A stretch of 64,000 bases of DNA from Coix lacryma-jobi var. lacryma-jobi. Taxonomy: Eukaryota; Streptophyta; Magnoliopsida; Poales; Poaceae. The stretch spans positions 145,831,705-145,895,704 of the forward strand of contig CM019824.1 in NCBI GenBank assembly GCA_009763385.1, written 5' to 3'. Position 1 is the first letter of the stretch. The number at the start of each line of letters is the position of its first letter. Positions 54,336-64,000 of the stretch are shown one piece after another. A program made the position numbers and the translations under genes. The notes beneath the pieces were generated by a model that ran no database searches, had not been told where the DNA came from, and saw nothing but the letters and a program-made list of their open reading frames with translations.

Positions 54336-57300
54336 TTTTTTTTGAGGGAAACCGTGGAGGAATGCTCCCCGGTGAAGATATATTAAATGACCCAAAAGAA
54401 AAGTTACAAGTTAGCCGGCAGCTAACTGAGAAAGAGAAAAGAAAAAACTCACCTAAGAGAGAAACAGCTAGGCATTACAAGCTGACAGCGCAGCCACACA
54501 CATTACTCATTACAAAGCTTCTACCCAATTCATGATCAGCAATCTGTGATGACTAGGTAAGCGAAGGATATGGAGCTTAACTTCCTCCTTGAAAGAAGAT
54601 TTCCAAGCAGCCAAAGAAGGGACCGACCGGTTGAAGACCGCATCATTCCTCTGCATCCAAATGGACCAAGCTGCAATCATGAAGATGTCCATGAAATAGG
54701 GCCCCTGAAAGGAGCTCCTCTAATGTTGGAGCATCTGAAAAATGCTCCCTTGAAGATCCCATTGAATGCCCAACATAAACCATCGAGGAACGCTTGAAGA
54801 GCAACCAAAGAACAAATGCCAACGAGATTCTTCAACATCTTCAGCGCATAGCACATAGGAATAACCCTCATCAAGATGCTTGTGTCTTCTGCAAAAAATT
54901 TCCTTTGTGTTTAATCTGTCTGACAGAAGGAGCCAAGTGAAAAATTTGATTTTCGACATACACTTTGACTTCCATATCCACTGAAAAGGGGTTGGAGGGG
55001 CTAAAGCAGCAAAATTGTGATTGTAAAACTTGCTAGAAGAGTATAATCCTGAACTCCATTGGAAAACCCAAACATCCTGGAGATCCTCCTCTATTCTTAA
55101 TGTGTTAAGATCTTCTTGGAAGGCAATGAACTCATTATAGGCATTCCTGGACATTGGCAACCGAAAGATGCCTAGAAGGTTTTGCCTATCCAAGGCTGAT
55201 TGCAAGGATATAACCTTTTGTGTAGCAGACACATAAGTGTATAGGGTAGGATATTTTAGGACAAAAGGTTGTTGGGTCAGCACATCCTCCCAAAGGCTAA
55301 CTGTATCTCCCACCCCAGTTAAGCATTTGGCAACACCTCTGAATTGAGTGGCATGACATAAGATATCCTTCCACCAGAAAGATCCTTTAGAAGGTGCTAA
55401 ATGAGGTACTTTGTGTTGGTAATAGGAGGACCAAATGAGCTGTACCCAGGGAACATCAACCTTGTTATAGAACTTGTGCAACTGTTTTATGAGTAGAGCC
55501 TCATTTTGAAGATAAAGATTCTTTACCCCAAGTCCTCCTTTTGCCTTCGGAATGGAAACCATTTCCCAGGCTGCCAAATTATAACCCTTTGCATTAGCAT
55601 CAGAACCCCTCCAAAGACATCTCTTCCTAAATCTGTCAATGATGGCAATTACTGTTTTGGGCAACTTCAAGGTACACATGTAGTAGGTGGGCATGGAAGA
55701 AATTACTGAATTGACTAACTGAAGTCTTCCAGCGTAGTTGAGAAAATGAGAGGAGGCAGAGAGCTTTCTTTCAATTCTGCAGACCAGTGGAGCATAATCT
55801 TTAACGAGAGGCCTGGTGGTGCCCATAGGGATCCCTAAATATGTAAAAGGAAACTGACCTTGAATACATCCAAATACCCCAGTCAATAATGGCACTTTAT
55901 CAGCAGGTACATTAATTGGAACCAAACAGGACTTATGAAAATTGACCCTGAGTCCAGTGGATAGAGCAAAACTTTGTAAAAGAGCTTTGAGGCAGAAAAG
56001 TTGCCTTGCATCTGCTTGCATGATGAGGAGAGTGTCATCTGCATACTGCACAATTGGGAAGTTCTCCACATATCTATTTGGAATTGGCAAAGCAAAGAGG
56101 CCCATATGATATGCCTTATTAACTATACTTTGAAGTAGATCTGCTGCTAGGACAAACAAGAGAGGGGATAGAGGGTCACCTTGCCGGACCCCTCTTTTAC
56201 ATTGGAATTCTTTCCCAGGCACTCCATTTAGTAATACCGAAGAAGTCCCTGATCTTAGGATATTGGAAATCCACTGGCACCATCTCCCTGGGAAACCCTT
56301 TGCCTGTAGAATACTGAGAATAGGGGTATGCTCAACCGTATCAAAAGCTTTCTCAAAATCCAATTTTAGAATAATAATCTCCCTTTTGGATGCATGACAC
56401 TGATGCAGGTACTCAAATGCCCATCCTAAACAATCCTGAATGGTTCTGCCCTGAAGGAACCCATATTGATTTCTGTGCACAATCTGCAGGATCACTCATT
56501 GAAGCCTATTAGCAAGGATCTTTGTGATGAGTTTCATGGATGAATTTAGTAGAGAGATAGGTCTAAAATCAGAAACTCTCTCAGGATTGGACTTCTTAGG
56601 AACCAAAGTAATGTATGAATGGTTAAGACTCTTCAAATCCACCCTATTCTCATAGAAGTCTTGACAAAGCCTCAGAAAGTCATGCCTTAGCAAAGACCAG
56701 CATATCTTGAAGAAAAATCCATTGAACCCATCAGGTCCAGGGGCTTTGTCAATAGGTAATGATTTTATGGTTGCATCAAGCTCATGAGTTGTAAAAGGAT
56801 CACCAAGCTGCTGGAGATCATGGTGTTGCAATAGCTGGGAGAGATCATACAACATCTGAGGACTAACTGACATACCCATCCTGGACTTGAACTCATGCCA
56901 CAATAGAGCAGCTTTTTCATGATGATCGGTGACTAATCTTTCATCCGAAGCAGTCACTTGGGCAATGACATTGTGCCTGTATCTCTCTGTTGCTCGGGCA
57001 TGGAAAAACTTGGTATTATCATCTCCCCATTTGACCAATTTTTCAGTATATCTTTGTTTCCAATAAGCTTGCTGACAGGAAAGAAATTTTTTCAGCTGAC
57101 CTTGAATAATGGCCCTGAAATTCCATTCAGTTAAATGTAGGGGCCGAAGTTCTTCTAGCTTGTCCAGAAAGCCAATGATCAAATTACAGTGGCTGATGAG
57201 AGTCACCAAAGAAGATTTTGAGGCATTCCAAGATTTGAGAGCTGCCCTTAAAGCTTTAAACTTCATGGACACTGATCTAGCAGAATCCTGATGGAAAGTG

Positions 57301-58390
57301 GACAACCAAGCGTTCAAGACTATTTCTGGGAAGGCTTGCATTGTACACCAAAAAATTTCAAAACGAAACAAGTTGGCCTTGGGAATAAGAGTAGCTATCT
57401 GGACTTTGCAAGGTGTGTGATCTGACGTACTCTTTGCCAAAGGGAGAACTAGAGTGTTGGGGTAAGCCTAAGACCAAGCTAGGGATGTGAAAAACCAGTC
57501 AAGTTGTTCAAGGAGGGGTTGATCTTGCATGTTACTCCAAGTATAACTTCTCCCTTTTAATGGCAACTCAATTAGACCCAGGTGCTGAATAATATCATTG
57601 AAAAGGATACAATCGTCTGCATTACCCCCTGGCCGATTCCTGCTTGCAGGCGACCTATAGAAGTTAAAATCCCCTACCAGCAGATAAAGGTCATCAACAT
57701 CAATTTGCAAGCTATAGAGCCAAGATACAAAGTTGGTACGCCCTGGCTCCCTTGTTGGGCCATAAACTGTGATTAGGTGCCAAACCGTGTGGTTATGAAT
57801 ATAAGTAACCTGCAGGTGTAACGCGAAATCTTGCTCATCTATCGTGATAGCTGAAAAATATCTAGAGCACCATAACACAAGAATGCCACCAGAAGAACCT
57901 ATAGACGGGCTGTAGGCATAACAATCCAACCGCTGGGGAGCAAATTTTCTGATAAAAGCAGCATCAAAATCATCTCTCTTTGTCTCTTGGAAGCATAACA
58001 TGTTACAGACACTTTCATCAATTTTGTTGCGAATGAACAACCACTTATCAGGGTCATTGAGACCTCGGACATTCCAGCACAATAAGTTCCAGTTTTGATT
58101 ATAATCCATAAAAACATTTGGCTTGAGAGTCCCATAGTGATAGACAAGCTAACACCAAATAAAGTGGTTTAAAAGTCTGAACATTAATAAAGAAAAAATA
58201 GAGGAGACCCAAAATAGCCATAACCCGCCCGAACCTTTTGTATTACATAAGTTATCAAATATCATTTCCATGGGGAGAAAGGAGCTTGCTTTCAGTCACT
58301 TCCTCAGGGAGGACATCACAAAAGGTTGTTGCCAAGGTTTGCATGACAGAAATAGGCAGACAGTCAGATGTAGCAGCAACACCCAAGGCC
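54336..58390 (-). mobile_element. 5'-truncated LINE (L1-like) in P3 gag
   Basis: The minus-strand 3' end is marked by an A8 tail (plus-strand T8 at 54336-54343). ORF2 encodes an APE-type endonuclease and a reverse transcriptase; ORF1 is absent, so the copy is 5' truncated at about 58390, where gag codons (LVKCAARE) resume. No clear target-site duplication was found: the two gag edges share only CTT. It lies within the coiled-coil part of P3 gag. Confidence 0.88.
54510..58109 (-). pseudogene. LINE ORF2 (endonuclease and reverse transcriptase), two stops and one frameshift
   Basis: Endonuclease at 58109-57430: NLLCWNVRGLND, QETK, GDFNFYRS and the catalytic SDHTPC. Reverse transcriptase at about 57000-55700: APGPDGFNGFFFK, SYITLVPKK, DFRPISLLNSSMKLITKILANRL, HRNQYGFLQGRTIQDC, LDFEKAFDTVEH, GVRQGDPLSPLLF and the active site QYADDTLLIM (about 56050-56021). 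A C-terminal zinc-finger-like region follows (FFTWLLLSDRLNTKEIFCRRH, WHLFFGCSSS), then WSIWMQRNDAVFN in another frame (54692-54510). Defects are a TAG at about 57467, a TGA at about 56494 and a frameshift near 54700. It is otherwise continuous, so decay is mild. Confidence 0.88.
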
Positions 58391-59816
58391 TTGTTAAGTG
58401 TGCCGCTAGAGAGCACAATGAGTTTAAGGCTAAGCTAGGCGAGGCACTTAAGGAGCTTGAGAGTTCTAGGTCTAAGGTGAAGGTGACCGATGAGGAGGAG
58501 TACGATGAGTGCACGACACACATGACAAACTTTCCAACCCTGCAAACCAAGTATGCCTCTTTGATCGAGGTGTATGATGAGCTAAAGAGTAGGCTAGACT
58601 TGGTGGGTGGTTGTCAAGAGTGTCCCTCCCTGAAGAAGGAGCTGGAGGAAGTGAAGGCGAGGTCTTCTTTGCAGGGTGCATGCAAGTTGTGTCCAGGCTT
58701 GCGAATTGAGTTGGCAAAAGTTAGTGCCAAGCTTGCTGAAGCCATGAAGGCTAGCTCAGTTAGCACTGTTTCTGCTCCATGTGAGCTATGCGCGGGGATG
58801 GAGCTTGAGATTGCCAACTGTCGGCATGACAGGATGCAAACCGAGGAGGAAAACACATACCTTCGGTCCATCCTGAGTTGGGTGTCATGCAATGAGCCAC
58901 AGTTGGGCATGATGATCAGTCAGTTCAAGAGGGAAACTGGCGGTTCGAGAGTAGGATTTGCTTCAGGTAGGGAGAGCGCCAGTGCCTTTGGCAAGATCAG
59001 TGAGTTTAGCAGAGTGAACACGAGTGAGAAACCATCCGCTACCCCTAAGCTTACCAAGATCACCCCACCTGAGCCTATCACCAAGGATGGCATCCTTGTT
59101 GAACCTCCCAAGGCTCCACCTCGCAAGCAAGTGTGGGTTCCCAAACCTAACCATCTTAGGAACACACTTGACACCCTTCCTGGCATCTCTAGTGAACCTC
59201 TTTCGAAAGGCATGCAGCCAACAAGAGTGAACAACCCTCACAACCAAGCAAACCAACAACTCAAGAGAGTGGTGAGGTTTGAGTGTGAGTATTGCCACCG
59301 CGAGGGTCACCTAGCTGAGTTTTGCTTTCAGAGGAAGAGAGAGGCTAGGAGGGAGTTGGAACTGAACAACTAGGCCAGGCACCACCCTTTCCATGGTGTG
59401 CAGGGTCAGGGAGTTCAGAGGCAGAAGGCTAGGCCTGGAGGTGCACCCCCTCAGGCAGCTAGGCCCTAGGCAGCTAGACCACGGGGTGGTGGTCGTGCCC
59501 GTCGCGATTCCGGTCATCCTCAATACGATCGTGAGCTGGGTGTAAGAGGCTTTGCTTCACCGTCCCATAGCAGACCACCTTTTCAGCATGGTGGTGATCG
59601 CTTTCCTCAAATGGGAAATGGAGGTGAGTTTGGAGGTTTTATGTTCCATAGCGGACCACCCTTTTAGTTTGGTGGTGATCGCTATCCACCCATGGGACAA
59701 GGTCAGTTTAGTGTTCCTTCTAACACTTTTTCTGGGCCTATGTCACAACACTGGTATCCTTCTCAGTATACTAACCCCAGTGTTGTGCCATATGCTCATT
59801 TTCTGCCTTTCTATTG

Positions 59817-62800
59817 ATGCAGGAACTTCGGCTGGAGAACATGTGGCTCATGGATTCCGGGTGTTCACGCCACATGACCGGAAAGAAGGAATGGTTCTCC
59901 AGCCTAGACCCTGTTGTGCATAAGGAGTATATCACATTCGAGGATAGTGGTAGAGCTAAGGTTATTTCTCATGGGTCTATTCGACTTAACGAGAATTTTG
60001 TTCTCAAGGATGTTGCTTTGGTTTCTAACTTGCATTTTAATTTGCTTTCTGTTTCGCAACTTCTTGAGGACGGTTTTGAAGTGTGCTTTAAGAAAGGTTT
60101 GAGTAGAGTTTTGGACTCTCGGGGAGATCTTGTTTGTTGGATCATCCCTTTTGGCCATGTTTTCCGAGCCCATTTTTCTCGTTCTTTTAGCTCTTCTAGA
60201 TGTTTGGTGGCTGGTCCTTCTTCTGATTCATGGAAGTGGCATAGGAGACTTGGTCATTTGAGTTTTGACTTGCTTGCAAGACTTAGCTCACTTGGCTTAA
60301 TCCAAGGATTGCCCAAGCTTAAGTTTCAGAAGGACCTTGTTTGCCATCCCTATCGTCATGGGAAGATGGTTGCTGCTTCTCACCCACCTGTTAACGAGGT
60401 GATGACAAAGCAACCCGACGAGCTTTTACACATGGACACTGTTGGTCCAGCTCGGGTTTGCTCAGCGGGTGGGAAGTGGTACGTTCTAGTGATCGTGGAT
60501 GATTTTTCGAGGTACTCGATCTTGGGTGTTCTTCATGGAGGCTAAGGACGAGGCTTTTTCTTTTGCTCGAGACTTGATTTTGAGGTTGAAAACATAGTTT
60601 TCCCTGATACTGTTAGAGCTATTCGTAGCGATAATGGTACTGAGTTTGTTAACTCACAGTTCACCACTTTTTGTTCTTCACATGGGATTGAGCACCAGTT
60701 GTCCTCTCCTTATGTCCCCCAGCAGAACGGTGTTGTTGAGCGTAAGAACCGGACCCTTGTTGAGATGGCCAGGACAATGCTCGATGAGCATAGGACTCCT
60801 AGGCGTTTTTGGGCCGAGGCGATCAACACCACTTGCCATGTTTCAAATCGCATCTTTCTTCGTGCTTTCATGAAAAAGACTTCTTATGAGTTGCAATTTG
60901 GACGGGTACCAAAGGTGTCTCATTTTAGGGTGTTTGGGTGCAAGTGCTTTATCCTAAAGCAAGGCAATTTGGATAAGTTTGAATCTCGCTCTACTGATGG
61001 TTTGCTTCTTGGTTATTCTTTGCATTCGCGTGCTTATCGAGTCCTTAACCTTGAGACTAACCAGATAGTGGAGACCTGCGAGGTCACATTCGACGAGACT
61101 ATGCCTTGTGTTTCTTCTGCTTTTGATGTTGCAGGAGATCAGGAGCTTGGAGAGACGATCTTTGTGGAGGAGGAGCAGGAAGATGCCGATTGGGGTGATC
61201 CCGAGCCAACTCCACTGGCTGCCCCGGTCGACCCTGTGATGACGACTTCAGCTCGAGGACCCGATCCCTCTACTTTGACTTCTTAGGGTCCTCTTGAGCC
61301 ACCTCTCCAGCGAGCACCAGCTGCACCTGAGGGAGCGACAGTATCTGGCGAGGGGGAGGCGACTTCGGCAAGGCAGGCGCCCCAAAGCATCCAGTAGATC
61401 CACCCTCTGGATCAGATGATCAGCGGTATCGACCAGCGAGTCACGTGGTCGCAAGCGTATGAGATCTCACACTTTGCCCATTCTGCATTCGTTGCTTCTT
61501 TTGAGCCCAAAGATGTTGGACATGCTCTTTCTGATCCTAACTGGGTTAATGCCATGCATGAGGAGTTGAGAACTTTGAGCGAAACCAAGTTTGGACCCTA
61601 GTTCCACCTCCACCAGAATGCCATCCTATAGGTACCAAATGGGTTTTCAAAAACAAACAGAGTGAGGATGGGATGGTAGTGAGGAACAAGGCTAGGCTAG
61701 TAGCCCAGGGTTTTTGTTAGAAAGAGGGGATAGACTATGAGGAAACCTTTGCCCCTGTAGCTCGTTTAGAAGCCATTAGGATCCTTCTAGCCTTTGCTGC
61801 TTCGAAGGGTTTTAAGCTATAGCAGATGGATGTTAAGAGTGCTTTTCTAAACGGGTATATAGAGGAAGAGGTTTATGTTAGGCAACCCCTTGGTTTTGAG
61901 GATCCCAAGTTTCCAAACCATGTCTTCAAACTTTCAAAAGCTTTATATGGTTTGAAACAAGCCCCGAGAGCGTGGTATGAGCGTTTGAAAACCTTTTTGC
62001 TCTCCAAGGGTTTTAAAATGGGACGGGTATATAAGACTTTGTTTCTCCTTAAGCAAGGCAATGACATCCTTTTAGTTCAGATTTACGTGGATGATATCAT
62101 CTTTGGTGGCTCTTCTCATGCACTTGTTGCCAAGTTTGCAGATACTATGAGCAAGGAGTTTGAGATGAGTATGATGGGTGAGTTGACCTTCTTCCTCGGG
62201 TTGCAAATCAAGCAAACTCGAGACGGGACATTCATGCATCAGGGCAAATACACGAAGGACATCCTGAAGAAGTTCGACATGGGCGAGGCCAAGCCTCTTA
62301 CAACGCCCATGGCGACGACTATTGCAATGGATGTGGACCAGGACGGAGAGGCTGTTGACCAGAAGGAGTACATGAGCATGATTGGCTCTCTCCTGTACTT
62401 GACGACGACGAGGCCAGACATACACTTTGCAGTGTGTCTGTGCGCTCGCTTTCAGGCGTCCCCTTGGACTTCCCACAAGCAGGCGGTCAAGCACATCATG
62501 AGGTACCTCCGATTCACTCCTGAGTTCGGTCTTTGGTACTCTTCTTCTTCAACCCTTTCGCTTTGTGGTTACTCCGATGCGGATTTTGCCGGCTGTTAAC
62601 TTGAGCGCAGGTCTACTTCTGGGACTTGTCAGTTTCTCGGCTCTTCGCTCGTTTAGTGGTCTTCTTGCAAGCAGTCTAGCGTAGCCCAGTCTACCACCGA
62701 GGTCGAGTATGTCACTGCCGCTTCTTATGCTTCGCAGCTTTTATGGATGGTTGCTACATTGCGTGATTTTGGTCTAGATTTCAGTCGGGTTCCTTTGCTT

Positions 62801-63028
62801 TGTGATAGTACTTCTGCCATTAGTGTAGCAAAGAATCCTATTCTTCACTCCAAGACCAAACACATCGATGTTCGCTTTCACTTTCTTCGTGATCACTACG
62901 AGAAAGGCGACATTGACCTTAGGCATGTAGACACCCATAATCAAGTTGCGGACATTTTCACTAAGCCTTTGGATCTCTCAACATTTGCTAGGTTGAGAGG
63001 TGAGCTTGGTGTGTGTTTCCCCTTTTAG
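59817..63028 (+). pseudogene. P3 pol polyprotein, stops and frameshifts
   Basis: Begins ATGCAGGAACTTCGG, then MWLMDSGCSRHMTG (protease), WHRRLGH and HPYRHGK (integrase finger; the first Cys of the CxxC pair is kept but the second appears changed to Tyr), HMDTVGPA and IRSDNGTEF (integrase core), ERKNRTLVEMARTM, MDVKSAFLNGYIEEEVY and YVDDIIFGG (RT), YSDADFAGC and KHIDVRFHFLRD (RNase H), ending LGVCFPF. Frameshifts occur near 60530 and 61580. In-frame stops include TAG at 61284, 61395, 61718, 61820 and 62654, and TAA at 62597. It is closely collinear with N1 pol. Confidence 0.92.
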
Positions 63029-64000
63029 ATGGGGGAAGCACTTTGATTATTGTACCATAGACTGACTACTCCGATACCCTTTTGCTTTGGGTTTTCTATT
63101 TTAGTCTAGTTTCTCTGCTCCGATGCTTCTAGACTAATTTCTGCATGCATTTCATCATGTATACATCTTGCATTTTCGAGCTTCGTGCCTATAATCTTTA
63201 GAATGAACTTATGCTCTAAATAGTTTTTGCTCCGACGCTATATGATGATGCTTGTAGCTTAGGCTCTTTTTTATCACATTATACATGTTGTGAGCTAAGC
63301 TACCTTTACAAATGGTGAATATGCTTAATAAACATAAAACTTGATACTGGTTCACCATTGGGATTTGCAACTAGCATGCTTAGAATGTGTTGAGGTCACT
63401 TGTGCTATTTCATATATGCTAGGTTGCTATGTCTCTAGTACTGAGTCATTCACTTGCTTGGTATGTTCATATTCTGTCTAATTTGAACCAAGTCTAAGTG
63501 AATTCAAAAAGATCGAGATGGGATTGCTTTATCAGCACGTCACGGTATCGAGATTGTTTCTCATTGCACTTTTGAGTTAAACTTGAGCCGTGTAGTGCAA
63601 GACCAAAACTGATGCTTTAAGCTTCTGATTGCTTTTGCATAGGCTTAGCTCGGTTGAAAAGTTAGGCAATCACAAGCTTTCAACCTCTCGCAATCACATG
63701 CTGAAATCTGAACTTGTGTTAATAACCGCTGCAAATCTCCGAGAAAATCTGAAAAACACAAGTCTATGTTTCATTCTATAGCATGATGATTGAACTTTGC
63801 TAGGGGTAGATCACCTTGTATACATGTTTATCACTTGTTTGACTTTCTGTCTATACATGTTGGTGCTATTTTAATGGTGAAACCCCTTTCTGAATGGCTT
63901 AAAACTGCTCACTACACCTAATTGTTCATATCTCGTATTCCATGATCAGTTTGAGCCTTTGCTAGCACATTTGCCTGTTGCTAAGTTGTTGGATCAGCAC
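63029..64000 (+). other. P3 3' noncoding region (to the window edge)
   Basis: The hairpin AATGGTGAA (63311-63319) / TTCACCATT (63351-63359) and the block at about 63485-63780 are shared with P1 and N1. The PPT and 3' LTR lie beyond the window. There is no env-like frame. Confidence 0.85.

Larger units (their letters stand above)
53066..59817 (+). pseudogene. P3 gag, with stop codons and a LINE insertion
   Basis: Starts MDRGNGKAPYFDGTNYPYWK and follows N1 Gag domain by domain: UBN2-type region (53066-53640), first knuckle CYKCGDLDHFIANC (about 53863-53904), acidic region with FNGLCFFG, coiled coil (broken by the LINE at about 54336-58390), CxxC pairs (CQEC, CKLC, CELC), second knuckle CEYCHREGHLAEFC (about 59285-59326) and a Gly/Arg-rich tail. 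In-frame stops: TAG at 53234, 53333, 53423, 59371, 59467 and 59665, and TAA at 54002. Most fit CAG to TAG; 53333 fits TGG to TAG. The natural stop TGA (59815-59817) overlaps the pol ATG. Confidence 0.9.
35399..64000 (+). mobile_element. P3: degenerate Sirevirus-type Copia element carrying four later insertions
   Basis: 5' LTR (35399-37211 plus 52720-53002), PBS at 53005, gag (53066-59817, split by a LINE), pol (59817-63028), and a 3' noncoding region running off the right edge. The 5' LTR is split by G1, which holds G2 and G3. The element has many in-frame stops, mostly TAG, and several frameshifts. Family membership is shown by collinear LTR architecture and strong protein similarity to N1. 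Confidence 0.93.

Noticed and set aside
58270..58390. Apparent N-terminus MGRKELAFSHFLRED of the downstream gag frame
   Set aside because: This is LINE 5' flank read through in frame; true gag codons start at about 58391 (LVKCAARE).
54327..58395. Target-site duplication of the LINE
   Set aside because: Candidate matches (GCAAC, CTT) are too short or put gag out of frame; not reported as a duplication.

Overview
This window looks like heterochromatic DNA from a grass (Poaceae) genome. It is built almost entirely of nested retrotransposons, and I see no convincing host gene, tRNA, rRNA or CRISPR array. The grass assignment is inferred from the element types: Sirevirus-type Copia elements with ~2 kb LTRs, Athila/Tat-like and TGTNACACCC-type Gypsy LTRs, CACTA subterminal repeats, and a Mutator-type foldback MITE. 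The species cannot be told.

Layout, left to right. (1) 1-4384: 5' end of a minus-strand Sirevirus ('N0', degenerate gag, PBS, 2.1 kb LTR), inserted in the integrase region of a plus-strand Sirevirus ('P1', 4385-10056: broken pol, 3' noncoding region, 3' LTR). (2) 10057-10455: CACTA-like remnant. (3) 10456 to about 17036: long TGTAACAGCCC-type LTR-like sequence ('Gx') carrying a 2.97 kb solo LTR ('Gs1', 10950-13918, TSD GCTCA). (4) About 17037-35398: Athila/Tat-like non-autonomous element ('A1'), split in its 5' LTR by a complete, very young minus-strand Sirevirus ('N1', 17618-29279, TSD GGTCC, near-identical LTRs, open gag and pol). A1 also holds a Mutator-type foldback MITE (33230-34188, 9-bp TSD). 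(5) 35399-64000: another plus-strand Sirevirus ('P3') inserted in A1. Its 5' LTR is split by a Gypsy solo LTR ('G1', 37212-52714), which is split by a non-coding LTR element ('G2', 39661-51712), whose 3' LTR is split by another solo LTR ('G3', 48132-51211). P3 gag is also split by a 5'-truncated LINE (about 54336-58390). The stack A1 > P3 > G1 > G2 > G3 is five elements deep.

N1 is the only element that looks able to move: gag 908 codons, pol 1061 codons with protease, integrase, RT and RNase H motifs intact, PBS, PPT and TATA present. P1, P3 and N0 are decayed relatives.

The most striking unexplained structure is in the Sirevirus LTRs. Upstream of the TATA box lie 5-7 head-to-tail hairpins. 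They share one loop, but their outer stem bases differ in a compensated way from copy to copy and from element to element. Downstream of the TATA box is a second array of short palindromic motifs whose sequence differs in each family. Other points are a conserved gag/pol junction that looks like a 3' splice site, a conserved 3' noncoding block, and a dispersed AGCCGAT/ATCGGCT motif in the non-coding G2 element.
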